Positions 30,589-39,350 are shown, counted from the first letter of the stretch. The stretch is DNA of 64,000 nt from Pseudomonas sp. UFMG81 (GCF_015354575.1 NZ_JACAFQ010000011.1:228740-292739); one strand, 5' to 3'. Program-made: numbers and translations. The notes: generated by a model from the sequence alone, not told the origin.

Positions 30589-31197
30589 ATGACCGACACC
30601 GCACCACTGACCCGCCCCCAACTACGCCGCCTGCTGCGCGATGCCCGCCGCTCATTGACGCCCGCCCAGCAGCAACAGGCCGCCCTTGGCCTGTATCGCC
30701 AGCTGGCACAACACCCATTGTTCCGCCGCGCCAGGCATATCGCCCTGTACCTGCCCAACGACGGCGAGATCGACCCGCGCCTGCTGTTGCGCGAGGCGCA
30801 CAAGCGCGGCAAACGCGTCTACCTGCCAGTGCTGCACGCCTGGCCGCGCACGCGCATGGTGTTCCAGCGTTTCGAGGCGGGCGAAAAATTGCGCCCCAAC
30901 CGGTTCCGCATCCCGGAACCGCTGATCGAGCGCAAGCGCCAACGGCCGATCTGGGCACTGGATCTGATCCTGCTGCCGTTGGTCGGTTTCGATGAGGTGG
31001 GGGGGCGCTTGGGCATGGGCGGTGGCTTCTACGACCGCAGCCTGGCCTATCAAGGCCGGCGCAAGGCCTGGAAGAAACCATTGCTGCTAGGGCTGGCGCA
31101 TGAATGCCAGAAGGTCGAACGACTGGCGCAGGCCAGTTGGGATGTGCCGCTGCGGGGGACGGTCTCGGACCGCGGCTGGTACTTGGCGCCGAAGTGA
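30589..31197 (+). CDS. fau: 5-formyltetrahydrofolate cyclo-ligase
   Basis: ATP-dependent enzyme (YgfA/MTHFS family, 202 residues) converting 5-formyl-THF to 5,10-methenyl-THF. It shows RRLLRDARRSLTPAQQ (N-terminal), ALYLPNDGEIDPRLLL and the C-terminal active-site signature LPLVGFDEVGGRLGMGGGFY followed by DR. Downstream of 6S RNA, an arrangement conserved with E. coli ssrS-ygfA. The preceding terminator may allow partial read-through. It links functionally to the glycine cleavage genes through the folate pool. Confidence 0.94.
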   Translation: MTDTAPLTRPQLRRLLRDARRSLTPAQQQQAALGLYRQLAQHPLFRRARHIALYLPNDGEIDPRLLLREAHKRGKRVYLPVLHAWPRTRMVFQRFEAGEKLRPNRFRIPEPLIERKRQRPIWALDLILLPLVGFDEVGGRLGMGGGFYDRSLAYQGRRKAWKKPLLLGLAHECQKVERLAQASWDVPLRGTVSDRGWYLAPK

Positions 31198-31216
31198 ACG
31201 GGCGCTGAAACGGGGC

Positions 31217-31372
31217 TCAGCGGTGCTGCTGTTGCGCAGCGTCCACCGGGGCCTGTTGATAGGCGGCGTCCAGCTTGCGCTCCCAGAAACCCTGGGCGTA
31301 ACCGGTGGTGACCACGCCCAGACCGAAGATGAAGGCCAGGATCCAGAGCAGGTCCGGTTTACGTTGTTTCAT
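31217..31372 (-). CDS. Small single-helix membrane protein
   Basis: 51-residue predicted protein MKQRKPDLLWILAFIFGLGV..., with a basic start, one transmembrane helix (residues 8-26) and a polar tail ending in AAQQQHR. I do not recognise a named family. A G-rich stretch lies about 10 bases before the ATG. It is convergent with the cyclo-ligase gene and divergent from the EVE-domain gene. The protein shape (positive-inside, single helix) is credible, so it is likely real but of unknown function. Confidence 0.6.
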   Translation of the reverse strand: MKQRKPDLLWILAFIFGLGVVTTGYAQGFWERKLDAAYQQAPVDAAQQQHR

Positions 31373-31549
31373 CGAATGCCCCCCAGGCATACAGTCCAAG
31401 GCTCGGTGGCTTTCTTGATGGCCGCCGGAGCGTCTAACTTTAAAATCGGCGCATTTTCCGCCAACGTGAGCCCACACGCAAACGTTGACGCCAACCGACT
31501 GTCGGTTTGATGCAACGAGTTATTTCAAACTCTTTCAGGAGCGACATCC

Positions 31550-32002
31550 ATGGCCTATTGGCTGATGAAATCCGAGCCCGACGAGCTCTCGATCGAAGCC
31601 TTGGCACGCCTGGGCAGCGCGCGTTGGGACGGGGTACGCAACTACCAGGCGCGCAATTTCCTGCGGACCATGAGCGTCGGCGATGAGTTCTTCTTCTACC
31701 ACTCCAGCTGCCCGCAACCGGGCATTGCCGGTATCGCCCGGATCAGCGCGGCCGCCTACCCGGACCCCACCGCGCTGGACCCCGAAAGCCACTATTTCGA
31801 CGCCAAGGCCAACCTGGAGAAGAACCCGTGGAGCGCGGTGGATGTGGCCCACGTGCAGACCTTCCGCCAGGTGCTCGGCCTTGGCCTGCTCAAGCAACAG
31901 GCGGCACTGGAAGAACTGCCGCTGGTGCAAAAAGGTAGCCGCCTGTCGGTGATGCCGGTCAGCGAGGCCCAATGGGCGGCAATCGTCGCGCTGGCCCGTT
32001 GA
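31550..32002 (+). CDS. EVE domain protein
   Basis: 150-residue single EVE (PUA-like) domain protein. MAYWLMKSEPDELSIEALAR, WDGVRNYQARNFLRTM and EFFFYHSSCPQPGIAGIARI are close to the THYN1/EVE signature. EVE domains are thought to bind modified bases in DNA or RNA. AGGAG lies 8 bases upstream of the ATG. Stand-alone housekeeping copy, not fused to a restriction enzyme. Confidence 0.9.
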   Translation: MAYWLMKSEPDELSIEALARLGSARWDGVRNYQARNFLRTMSVGDEFFFYHSSCPQPGIAGIARISAAAYPDPTALDPESHYFDAKANLEKNPWSAVDVAHVQTFRQVLGLGLLKQQAALEELPLVQKGSRLSVMPVSEAQWAAIVALAR

Positions 32003-32017
32003 CCGCGGCGCCGTCGA

Positions 32018-32419
32018 TCACTGCACGATCAGGTTGTTGAACAGCAGGTCCTCGACGATCGGCTTGCCCTCTTCGGACTCCATCACCTGCTGCACTTGCT
32101 TCAGGGCTTCCTGGCGCAGTTTCTCCTTGGCCTCGACGTTGCTCATGTTGTCCACGCCCTGCTGGGTGAACAGCGCCACCAACTGGTTGCGAATCAGCGG
32201 CTCGTGGTGCTTGACCGCGGCGGCGGCGGCATCGCCGGTCACGCGCAGGGCAACGTCGGCCTTGAACACACGCAGCTTGGGGTTGCCGTCGAGGGCATAG
32301 TTGCCGACGAAGGGCGGGCTCAGGCTGATATAGGCGACCTTGGGTTCACCTTCCTTCTCCTCGGCCATGGCCGCCGCTGGCAGCATCAGGGCCAGCACCA
32401 TCAAGATCAACGCTTTCAC
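32018..32419 (-). CDS. FliL-family protein outside a flagellar locus
   Basis: 133-residue exported protein with a signal peptide (VKALILMVLALMLPAAAMA) and the FliL core: YISLSPPFVGNY, RVFKADVALRVTG, HHEPLIRNQLVALF and the C-terminal VEDLLFNNLIVQ. The start is GTG at 32419, because GAGGAG lies 7 bases upstream; the more distal ATG at 32476 places extra residues before the signal peptide. No flagellar gene is near, so it is a paralogue of FliL of unknown role. Confidence 0.85.
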   Translation of the reverse strand: MKALILMVLALMLPAAAMAEEKEGEPKVAYISLSPPFVGNYALDGNPKLRVFKADVALRVTGDAAAAAVKHHEPLIRNQLVALFTQQGVDNMSNVEAKEKLRQEALKQVQQVMESEEGKPIVEDLLFNNLIVQ

Positions 32420-32576
32420 CAATTCGCTCCTCAATACAGTTGGCGCCAGCTTACCCAGCGCGCCAGCCAAACCCAAGCCCGAGCTTATGCAGGCTTATCA
32501 GGGCGGGCCATGCTCGTTGACCCCAGGGGCCGCACTCCTACACTTATCGGCCACCACACGCAAAGGAATAGCCCTG

Positions 32577-33554
32577 ATGAAAGCCTTGTTGTGCAAAGCC
32601 CTGGGCCCGGCGCGGGACCTGGCCCTGGAAGAGGTCGCCGCACCTGCACCCAAGAAGAACGAAGTGCTCATCGACGTGCATGCCGCCGGGGTCAACTTCC
32701 CCGACACCCTGATCATCGAGGGTAAATACCAGTTCCAGCCACCGTTGCCGTTCTCGCCTGGCGGCGAGGCGGCGGGCGTGGTGGCCGCGGTCGGCGAGAA
32801 AGCCGGTGATTTCAAGGTGGGCGATCGGGTCATGGCCCTGACCGGCTGGGGCGCGTTCGCCGAGCAGGTGGCAGTGCCGTTCTACAACGTGCTGCCGATC
32901 CCGACAGGCATGGATTTCACCACCGCCGCGGCCTTCGGCATGACCTACGGCACCTCGATGCACGCACTGACCCAGCGCGGCCAGCTCAAGGCCGGCGAAA
33001 CCCTGCTGGTGCTCGGCGCCTCCGGTGGCGTAGGGCTGGCGGCAGTGGAGATCGGCAAGGCCCTGGGCGCACGGGTGATCGCCGCGGCCAGCAGTGCCGA
33101 AAAGCTCGCGGTGGCCAAGGCTGCCGGCGCCGATGAGCTGATCGACTACAGCCAGGCCAGCCTGAAGGACGAGATCAAGCGCCTGACCGGCGGCCAGGGC
33201 GTGGACGTGGTGTACGACCCGGTTGGTGGCGCGCTGTTCGACCAGGCGGTGCGCGGGCTGGCCTGGAATGGCCGGTTGCTGGTGGTGGGGTTCGCCAGTG
33301 GCACGATCCCGCAGTTGCCAGTGAACCTGGCGCTACTCAAGGGCGCGGCGGTGATCGGGGTGTTCTGGGGGGCGTTCGCCCAGCGCCAGCCGCAGGACAA
33401 TGCGGCCAACTTCCGCCAGCTGTTTGTCTGGCATGCCGAAGGCAAGCTCAAGCCGCTGGTGTCGCGGACTTATCCACTGGCCGAGGGCGGGGCGGCGATC
33501 GAGTGCCTGGCACAGCGCCAGGCGGTGGGCAAGTTGGTGGTGCTTGCTCGGTAG
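32577..33554 (+). CDS. NADPH:quinone oxidoreductase family protein (zinc-free MDR)
   Basis: 325-residue medium-chain dehydrogenase/reductase of the quinone oxidoreductase class. MKALLCKALGPARDLALEEV, the GroES-like segment NFPDTLIIEGKYQFQPPLPF and the NADPH-binding LGASGGVGLAAVEIGKALGA are seen. The zinc-binding cysteines of alcohol dehydrogenases are absent, as expected for this class. The ATG at 32577 has AAAGGA about 10 bases upstream. Divergent from the FliL-like gene. Substrate unknown. Confidence 0.9.
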   Translation: MKALLCKALGPARDLALEEVAAPAPKKNEVLIDVHAAGVNFPDTLIIEGKYQFQPPLPFSPGGEAAGVVAAVGEKAGDFKVGDRVMALTGWGAFAEQVAVPFYNVLPIPTGMDFTTAAAFGMTYGTSMHALTQRGQLKAGETLLVLGASGGVGLAAVEIGKALGARVIAAASSAEKLAVAKAAGADELIDYSQASLKDEIKRLTGGQGVDVVYDPVGGALFDQAVRGLAWNGRLLVVGFASGTIPQLPVNLALLKGAAVIGVFWGAFAQRQPQDNAANFRQLFVWHAEGKLKPLVSRTYPLAEGGAAIECLAQRQAVGKLVVLAR

Positions 33555-33557
33555 CCA

Positions 33558-33627
33558 CATCGCGGGGCAAGCCCGCTCCCACAAGCATCACCATGCCCCT
33601 GTGGGAGCGGCGGTTCGCCGCTGCGAT
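33558..33627. repeat. Paired REP elements (mixed type)
   Basis: A CATCGCGGGGCAAGCCCGCT-type arm followed by GTGGGAGCGGCGGTTCGCCG, the second arm diverged, right after the oxidoreductase stop. Confidence 0.7.
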
Positions 33628-33663
33628 TTACCCGCGAAAGCGCCAGCACGGCAAACAGATCAA

Positions 33664-34314
33664 TCAGACTTCACGCAGGTTGTGGCAGCGCCGGAACCGT
33701 GCCTCCAGGTTGCGATCGGGCATCTGGTGGCTGCGCAGGGCGTTGAGCGTCTGCTCCACGTATTCGCGGGTGGTGCCGTAGCGGCCCTTGGCGCTGGCCA
33801 GGATCTGGCTCAGCAGCGTGTCTGGCAGATTCCCCGCGTAGCACGGCAGGTGGCGTTCCAACACGAAACCCAACGCCTGCACCTTGCTGCCATCGGCCAG
33901 CCGGCAACTGAGCCAGTGCGGCCGATACGCCGGATAGGGCATCTCGCGCTGCCACAGGGCCATCAGCGAGTCTTCCAGGTTGCCCTCATCCAGCCGGTAG
34001 GCGAAGCCGCTGCACGAGCCACCTCGGTCGAGGCCGAACACCAGGCCCGGGCATTCCGGGGTGCCGCGGTGCTCGTGGGACCACAGGTAGAGCCCGCGGT
34101 GATAACCGTGCACCCGCGCCCGCTGGCGTTCGACCGAATTGCATTCCGGGCGCCAGATCAAGGAGCCGTAGGCAAACAACCAGACCGGGCCGCCAAGGTG
34201 TTGGGACATGGTGCGCTGCATCGAGTGCTGCAGTTGTTCGCGAGTGAGTTGCTGCCCGAAGTCGAGCGAGGGTGGATATGCCATGTGCCAGGAGAAACTT
34301 TCAAGTGTCGACAT
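33664..34314 (-). CDS. ChaC-like gamma-glutamylcyclotransferase
   Basis: 216-residue member of the ChaC/GGCT family, which degrades glutathione to 5-oxoproline and Cys-Gly. The substrate-loop signature VWLFAYGSLIWRPE lies near residue 45, with RVHGYHRGLYLWSHEHRGTP and the acid segment RLDEGNLEDSLMALW after it. Start at 34314 (MSTLESFSWHMAYPPSL); MAYPPS eleven codons in is an alternative. Downstream convergent REP pairs flank it. Confidence 0.87.
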   Translation of the reverse strand: MSTLESFSWHMAYPPSLDFGQQLTREQLQHSMQRTMSQHLGGPVWLFAYGSLIWRPECNSVERQRARVHGYHRGLYLWSHEHRGTPECPGLVFGLDRGGSCSGFAYRLDEGNLEDSLMALWQREMPYPAYRPHWLSCRLADGSKVQALGFVLERHLPCYAGNLPDTLLSQILASAKGRYGTTREYVEQTLNALRSHQMPDRNLEARFRRCHNLREV

Positions 34315-34376
34315 GGGCTGCCGCCAATATTTCCTGTGAACTACCAAAAAGCGCTTTTCGCTGTCTGTACCAACGC

Positions 34377-34442
34377 ATTCGCGGGGCAAGCCCGCTCCCA
34401 CGGAGTCTGTGCAGGCCTGTGGGAGCGGGCTTGCCCCGCGAT
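34377..34442. repeat. Paired inverted REP elements
   Basis: Arms ATTCGCGGGGCAAGCCCGCT and the complementary sequence, 66 bp overall, almost perfect. Confidence 0.85.
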
Positions 34443-34569
34443 TGGGCCTGGTGCCTAACCTAAGTCAGAATGGGCCAGACGCTCAAGCCTGATCATGAAG
34501 TTTCATTCAATCTTCCGCCGAACGGAAACAAGTATTCCGAGTATAGCGAAAGTTATTAACCTTCCCAGT

Positions 34570-34604
34570 AATAGTGTCGCCCTTATAATCGGCGCAACAC
34601 TATT
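34570..34604 (+). promoter_or_regulatory. Dyad-framed TATAAT (candidate regulated promoter)
   Basis: Perfect 8-bp arms AATAGTGT and ACACTATT lie either side of a consensus -10 TATAAT (34584-34589). No good -35 is present at 17 bp. If active it would give a transcript of only about 50 nt before the hairpin ending at 34646. Confidence 0.35.
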
Positions 34605-34614
34605 CGGTTATTTA

Positions 34615-34646
34615 ACCCGACACGCCATTGCAGCGTGCCGGGTTTT
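34615..34646. terminator. Terminator-like hairpin
   Basis: 11-bp stem ACCCGACACGC / GCGTGCCGGGT with one mismatch and a 7-base loop, followed by TTTT on the plus strand. On the minus strand it begins 5 bases after the reductase stop, so it may terminate in both directions. Confidence 0.65.
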
Positions 34647-34648
34647 AT

Positions 34649-35617
34649 TCAACCGCGAGGCGCGTAGGCAAACACATCGGCGCGCATGCGGTGCGCGTCC
34701 ATGCCGGCTTCGACCAAGGCATCGAGGGTGGCATACACCATGTTCGGCGAGCCGCTGGCATAAACGTGCACCTGGTTCAGGTCGCCGATGTCCTCGCACA
34801 CCGCCTCGTGCAACAGGCCACAGCGCCCTTCCCAACCACACAGGTCGCTGACCACTTTGTGCAGGAACAGGTTGGGCAGCCGCTGCCACTCGGCCCAATG
34901 CTCGATTTCGTAGAACTCTTCAGGCCTGCGCACGCCCCAGTACAGATGCACCGGGTACTTGAAGCCCTGGGCGCGGCAGTGCTCGACCAGGCTGTGCATC
35001 TGGCCCATGCCGGTGCCGGCAGCGATCAGCACCAGCGGGCCCTCGGGCAGCTCGGCCAGGTGCGCATCGCCAAAGGGCAGCTCGATACGGGCGAGGCCAT
35101 TGCGTTGCAGCTGCTTGATCAGCTGCACGGCGCTGTTGTCGCGCGCCAGCACATGCAGTTCGAGGTCACGCCCGCCGTGGGGGGCCGAGGCTAGCGAGAA
35201 CGCGGCCTTGTCGCCGCCCTCGCGCTCGATCATCAGGTACTGCCCGGCGTGATAGCGCGGCAGCTTGCCGGCCGGTGCGCGCAGGCGCACGCGCCAGACA
35301 TCGCCGCCAACCTCGACGCACTCGCTCACGGTGCAGGCCAGCTTGCGCACCGGTAGCTCACCCAAGGCCAGAACACCATCCCAGAGCACCACACAGTCCT
35401 CCAGCGGCTCGGCGATGCAGGTAAACAGCTCGCCATGGTCACGGATCACTCCGTCCTGGCGTATGCGCCCTTCCACCAACAGCGCGGCACACACATGGCA
35501 GTTGCCGTTACGGCAGCTGTTCGGGCAGTCGTAGCCCAGGCGCCGCGCCGCATCCAGAATCCTTTCGCCCGGTTCTACCGCCAGCACCGCGCCGGACGGC
35601 TGCAAGGTTACCTGCAT
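34649..35617 (-). CDS. [2Fe-2S] ferredoxin-NAD(P)H reductase (CDP-glucoseen reductase-like)
   Basis: 322-residue electron-transfer protein. An N-terminal plant-type [2Fe-2S] domain (residues 1 to about 90; CRNGNCHVC gives the Cx4CxxC, plus a later Cys in LFTCIAEP) is followed by FAD-binding (RYHAGQYLMIE) and NAD(P)-binding domains (LVLIAAGTGMGQMHSLVEHC). It matches proteins annotated CDP-6-deoxy-delta-3,4-glucoseen reductase, though no sugar biosynthesis genes are here. Its ATG overlaps the ubiD stop (TGATG), an order recalled from KT2440. Confidence 0.9.
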   Translation of the reverse strand: MQVTLQPSGAVLAVEPGERILDAARRLGYDCPNSCRNGNCHVCAALLVEGRIRQDGVIRDHGELFTCIAEPLEDCVVLWDGVLALGELPVRKLACTVSECVEVGGDVWRVRLRAPAGKLPRYHAGQYLMIEREGGDKAAFSLASAPHGGRDLELHVLARDNSAVQLIKQLQRNGLARIELPFGDAHLAELPEGPLVLIAAGTGMGQMHSLVEHCRAQGFKYPVHLYWGVRRPEEFYEIEHWAEWQRLPNLFLHKVVSDLCGWEGRCGLLHEAVCEDIGDLNQVHVYASGSPNMVYATLDALVEAGMDAHRMRADVFAYAPRG

Positions 35618-37083
35618 CAATCTATTCCCAACTGATCCCACAGCTCATCGATACGGCGGGTAACGGCCTCGTCCTTGACGATGACACGGCCCCATTCGCG
35701 TGTAGTCTCGCCCGGCCATTTGTGCGTGGCGTCCAGGCCCATCTTCGACCCCAGCCCCGACACCGGCGACGCGAAGTCGAGGTAGTCGATGGGGGTGTTG
35801 TCGATCATCACCGTATCACGCTTGGGGTCCATGCGCGTGGTGATGGCCCAGATCACATCGTTCCAGTCGCGGGCGTTGATATCGTCGTCGGTGACAATAA
35901 CGAACTTGGTGTACATGAACTGTCGCAGGAACGACCACACACCCAGCATCACGCGCTTGGCGTGGCCTGGATACTGCTTTTTCATGGTCACCACCGCCAT
36001 GCGGTACGAGCAGCCTTCCGGTGGCAGGTAGAAGTCGACGATCTCGGGGAACTGCTTCTGCAGGATCGGCACGAACACTTCGTTCAGCGCCACGCCGAGG
36101 ATCGCCGGCTCATCCGGCGGACGGCCGGTGTAGGTGCTGTGGTAGATCGGTTTCTGCCGGTGGGTGATGCGCTCGACGGTGAACACCGGGAAGCTGTCCA
36201 CCTCGTTGTAGTAACCGGTGTGGTCACCGTAGGGGCCTTCCGGCGCCATCTCGCCCGGGTGGATGACACCCTCGAGGATGATCTCGGCGGTGGCCGGCAC
36301 TTGCAGGTCGTTGCCACGGCATTTGACCAACTCGGTGCGGTTGCCACGCAGCAGGCCGGCGAAGGCGTATTCGGAGAGCGTGTCCGGGACGGGGGTCACG
36401 GCACCGAGGATGGTCGCAGGGTCGGCACCGAGGGCCACGGCCACCGGGAAAGGTTGGCCGGGGTGCTTCTGGCACCATTCGCGGTAGTCCAGGGCACCGC
36501 CACGGTGGCTCAGCCAGCGCATGATGACCTTGTTGCGGCCGATCACCTGCTGGCGGTAGATCCCCAGGTTCTGGCGATCCTTGTTCGGGCCACGGGTGAC
36601 GGTCAGGCCCCAGGTGATCAGTGGCGCCACATCACCGGGCCAGCAATGCTGGATCGGCAGTTGCGACAGGTCGACATCGTCGCCCTCGACCACGATTTCC
36701 TGGCACACGGCATCCTTGACCACCTTTGGTGCCATGGACACGACCTTCTTGAAGATCGGCAGTTTCGACCAGGCATCCTTCAGCCCCTTCGGTGGCTCGG
36801 GTTCCTTGAGGAACGCCAGCAGCTTGCCGATTTCGCGCAGCTCTTCGGTGGATTCGGCGCCCATGCCCATGGCCACGCGCTCAGGGGTGCCGAACAGGTT
36901 GCCCAGTACCGGGATGTCGAAGCCGGTGGGTTTCTCGAACAGCAAGGCCGGGCCCTTGGCGCGCAGGGTGCGGTCGCAGACTTCGGTCATTTCCAGGATG
37001 GGGGAGATGGGAACCTGGATGCGCTTGAGTTCACCGCGCTGTTCCAGGCCGCGAATGAAGTCGCGCAAATCGCGATACTGCAT
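35617..37083 (-). CDS. ubiD: 3-octaprenyl-4-hydroxybenzoate carboxy-lyase UbiD
   Basis: Prenylated-FMN-dependent decarboxylase of ubiquinone biosynthesis, 488 residues, the normal length. Recognised from [54 protein letters not shown] and the prFMN region [18 protein letters not shown]. The ATG at 37083 gives the standard start; upstream in-frame sequence is REP-derived. Overlaps the reductase gene, suggesting the reductase may act in flavin or electron supply, which is inference. Confidence 0.96.
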   Translation of the reverse strand: MQYRDLRDFIRGLEQRGELKRIQVPISPILEMTEVCDRTLRAKGPALLFEKPTGFDIPVLGNLFGTPERVAMGMGAESTEELREIGKLLAFLKEPEPPKGLKDAWSKLPIFKKVVSMAPKVVKDAVCQEIVVEGDDVDLSQLPIQHCWPGDVAPLITWGLTVTRGPNKDRQNLGIYRQQVIGRNKVIMRWLSHRGGALDYREWCQKHPGQPFPVAVALGADPATILGAVTPVPDTLSEYAFAGLLRGNRTELVKCRGNDLQVPATAEIILEGVIHPGEMAPEGPYGDHTGYYNEVDSFPVFTVERITHRQKPIYHSTYTGRPPDEPAILGVALNEVFVPILQKQFPEIVDFYLPPEGCSYRMAVVTMKKQYPGHAKRVMLGVWSFLRQFMYTKFVIVTDDDINARDWNDVIWAITTRMDPKRDTVMIDNTPIDYLDFASPVSGLGSKMGLDATHKWPGETTREWGRVIVKDEAVTRRIDELWDQLGID

Positions 37084-37162
37084 GCAAAGGCCTCGTGTGG
37101 GGCATGTCGGTCGGGGGTGCAGAGTGTAGCGCCGTTGGCGGGGTAAAGGCCAAGAATGACTT

Positions 37163-37264
37163 GGGGCCGCTGCGCGGCCCATCGCGGCACAAGGCCGCTC
37201 CTACAGGGGAATGGGTAATCCTGTAGGAGCGGCCTTGTGCCGCGATGGGCTGCGCAGCAGCCCC
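37163..37264. repeat. Paired inverted REP elements
   Basis: GGGGCCGCTGCGCGGCCCAT followed by the CGGCACAAGGCCGCTCCTAC arm, then its mirror image; about 100 bp between ubiD and rho. Confidence 0.8.
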
Positions 37265-37286
37265 AATCAATGTCGGCCTGAAACGC

Positions 37287-38546
37287 TTACTTGCGCTTCA
37301 TCGACAGGAAGAACTCGTCGTTGGTCTTGGTCTGCTTGAGCTTGTCGACCAGGAACTCGATGGCGGCGATTTCATCCATCGGGTGCAGCAGCTTGCGCAG
37401 GATCCACATGCGCTGCAGTTCGTCGTCGGCGGTCAGCAGCTCTTCGCGGCGAGTACCGGACTTGTTGATGTTGATGGCCGGGAACACACGCTTCTCGGCG
37501 ATGCGGCGGTCCAGCGGCAGCTCCATGTTGCCGGTACCCTTGAACTCTTCGTAGATCACCTCGTCCATCTTCGAGCCGGTTTCGACCAGCGCGGTGGCGA
37601 TGATGGTCAGCGAACCGCCTTCCTCGATGTTACGGGCGGCACCGAAGAAGCGCTTCGGCTTCTCCAGGGCGTGGGCATCGACACCACCGGTCAGCACCTT
37701 GCCGGAGCTCGGGATCACGGTGTTGTAGGCACGGGCCAGACGGGTGATCGAGTCGAGCAGGATGACCACGTCCTTCTTGTGCTCGACCAGGCGCTTGGCC
37801 TTCTCGATGACCATTTCCGCTACCTGCACGTGGCGGGTCGGTGGTTCGTCGAAAGTCGAGGCGACCACTTCGCCGCGCACGGTGCGCTGCATCTCGGTCA
37901 CTTCTTCCGGGCGCTCGTCGATCAGCAGGACGATCAGGTGGCACTCGGGGTTGTTGCGGGTGATGTTGGCCGCGATGTTCTGCAGCATGATCGTCTTACC
38001 GGCTTTTGGCGGTGCGACGATCAGGCCACGCTGGCCCTTGCCGATTGGAGCGCACAGGTCGATGACACGACCAGTGAGGTCTTCGGTGGAACCGTTGCCG
38101 GCTTCCATCTTCAGGCGCTTGTTCGGGAACAGCGGCGTCAGGTTTTCGAACAGGATCTTGTTCTTCGCGTTTTCCGGACGGTCGAAGTTGATCGTGTCGA
38201 CCTTCAGCAGGGCGAAGTAACGCTCCCCTTCCTTCGGTGGGCGGATCTTGCCGACGATGGTGTCGCCGGTGCGCAGGTTGAAGCGACGGATCTGGCTGGG
38301 GGAGACGTAGATGTCGTCAGGGCCGGCCAGGTAAGAGGCATCCGCCGAGCGCAGGAAACCGAAACCATCCTGGAGAATCTCCAGCACGCCGTCACCCGAG
38401 ATCTCTTCGCCGCTCTTCGCATGCTTTTTCAGCAGGGCGAAAATCACGTCCTGTTTGCGCGAACGGGCCATGTTTTCGATGCCCATCTGTTCGGCCATTT
38501 CCAAAAGATCGGTAATCGGCTTTTGCTTGAGTTCAGTCAGGTTCAT
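37287..38546 (-). CDS. rho: Transcription termination factor Rho
   Basis: Hexameric RNA-dependent ATPase and terminator protein; 419 residues as in E. coli. Seen are [20 protein letters not shown], the RNA-binding DGFGFLRS segment, Walker [21 protein letters not shown], Walker [18 protein letters not shown] and the R-loop/Q-loop region [20 protein letters not shown]. No clear Shine-Dalgarno precedes the ATG at 38546; an in-frame ATG 14 codons upstream also lacks one, so the classical 419-residue start is kept. Preceded by a long leader. Confidence 0.98.
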   Translation of the reverse strand: MNLTELKQKPITDLLEMAEQMGIENMARSRKQDVIFALLKKHAKSGEEISGDGVLEILQDGFGFLRSADASYLAGPDDIYVSPSQIRRFNLRTGDTIVGKIRPPKEGERYFALLKVDTINFDRPENAKNKILFENLTPLFPNKRLKMEAGNGSTEDLTGRVIDLCAPIGKGQRGLIVAPPKAGKTIMLQNIAANITRNNPECHLIVLLIDERPEEVTEMQRTVRGEVVASTFDEPPTRHVQVAEMVIEKAKRLVEHKKDVVILLDSITRLARAYNTVIPSSGKVLTGGVDAHALEKPKRFFGAARNIEEGGSLTIIATALVETGSKMDEVIYEEFKGTGNMELPLDRRIAEKRVFPAININKSGTRREELLTADDELQRMWILRKLLHPMDEIAAIEFLVDKLKQTKTNDEFFLSMKRK

Positions 38547-38752
38547 AAGGGGAGTGACGTAATCATGTAAGAAGGGAGAATTAAGCATTGGCTTAATGAA
38601 GGCCGCGCCGCTAGATGGCGACAGGATCGCGTACTGATTCGAATTGGGATGCTTCGGCGACGGCGTGCAGAGGGCACTGAAAGAAGCAGTGCGAGGCCGA
38701 ATGTAACACTTGCTTTTTTCGACGTCTAGTGGTCTTGCCTGTGGAAATCGAA

Positions 38753-38830
38753 CCTTGTGGGAGCGGGTTTACCCGCGAAGACGGCCGTGGACTCACCTGC
38801 TCATTCGCGGGTAAACCCGCTCCTGCAAGG
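38753..38830. repeat. Paired REP elements (P. putida 35-bp type)
   Basis: Arms CCTTGTGGGAGCGGGTTTAC and its inverted copy, containing GCGGGTTTACCCGCGAA, close to the 35-bp REP described for P. putida. Confidence 0.85.
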
Positions 38831-38850
38831 CTCACACTGTGCTTTCGGGC

Positions 38851-38880
38851 AAAAAAAAGCCCCGCATTTGCGGGGCCTTT
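38851..38880 (-). terminator. Rho-independent terminator of trxA
   Basis: On the minus strand a stem GCCCCGC / GCGGGGC with a 4-base loop is followed by eight T residues, about 10 bases after the trxA stop. Confidence 0.88.
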
Positions 38881-38885
38881 TCACA

Positions 38886-39215
38886 TCACAGGCTGGCGTC
38901 GAGGAACGCCTTGAGCTGCGACTTGGACAGTGCGCCGACCTTGGTGGCCTCGACGTTGCCGTTCTTGAACAGCATCAGCGTCGGGATGCCACGCACGCCG
39001 TGCTTGGCCGGGGTTTCCTGGTTTTCGTCGATGTTCAGCTTGGCGATGGTCACCTTGCCTTGGTATTCGGAAGCGATGTCGTCCAGCACCGGCGCGATCA
39101 TCTTGCACGGGCCGCACCATTCAGCCCAGTAGTCGACCAGCACCGCGCCCTCGGCCTTCAGTACTTCGGCTTCGAAGCTGGCATCGGTGACGTGTTTGAT
39201 AAGATCGCTGCTCAT
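38886..39215 (-). CDS. trxA: Thioredoxin 1
   Basis: 109-residue thioredoxin, the main cytoplasmic disulfide reductant. Active site WCGPC (C34 and C37) in [20 protein letters not shown], and cis-proline in [14 protein letters not shown]. The ATG at 39215 has GGAGA 7 bases upstream; upstream in-frame codons are non-conserved leader. Followed by its own terminator and adjacent to rho on the same strand, as in E. coli. Confidence 0.98.
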   Translation of the reverse strand: MSSDLIKHVTDASFEAEVLKAEGAVLVDYWAEWCGPCKMIAPVLDDIASEYQGKVTIAKLNIDENQETPAKHGVRGIPTLMLFKNGNVEATKVGALSKSQLKAFLDASL

Positions 39216-39332
39216 GGAAATCTCCAGGTCGTAAGCAAAAAAACGTGGCCCATCATAGCTGCACCCTGGCGTCACAGGAAGCCACAGACGATTGACTGTA
39301 ACTATAGTTGTGCAAGACCCCACGAATCGAAA

Positions 39333-39350
39333 CCGTCATGTCGCTGTCAT
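39333..39350 (+). promoter_or_regulatory. Candidate Pho box upstream of ppx
   Basis: CCGTCAT, four bases, CTGTCAT: two 7-bp direct repeats in the 11-bp phase used by PhoB, with one mismatch to consensus CTGTCAT-N4-CTGTCAT. It lies 109 bp upstream of the ppx start and 118 bp upstream of trxA on the other strand. A further CTGACAT at 39360 is out of phase. Confidence 0.5.

Larger units (their letters stand above)
34315..34648. other. ChaC-to-reductase intergenic region
   Basis: 334 bp without a credible gene. It contains the REP pair at 34377-34442, then an AT-richer stretch from about 34494 with a dyad around a TATAAT (34570-34604) and a hairpin with T-run (34615-34646). An open frame from 34495 has no stop before entering the neighbouring gene antisense and looks non-coding. 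Confidence 0.6.
38547..38885 (-). promoter_or_regulatory. rho leader and trxA-rho intergenic region
   Basis: 339 bp. The rho-proximal part is AT-richer and holds a small hairpin GCACTG / CAGTGC (38671-38690) in the likely rho 5' leader, which in many bacteria mediates autoregulation. The trxA-proximal part has a REP pair (38753-38830) and the trxA terminator. No gene is visible. Confidence 0.6.

Noticed and set aside
30353..30592. Open frame across 6S RNA
   Set aside because: The region has the conserved sequence and end-pairing of 6S RNA, with promoter and terminator; the frame is incidental.
34495..34851. Open frame starting MKFHSIFRRTETS
   Set aside because: It runs through a terminator-like hairpin and then antisense into the reductase gene, with no domain or ribosome site.
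39292..39308. TTGACT and TATAGT near each other upstream of ppx
   Set aside because: They are separated by only 5 bases, so they cannot form one sigma-70 promoter.
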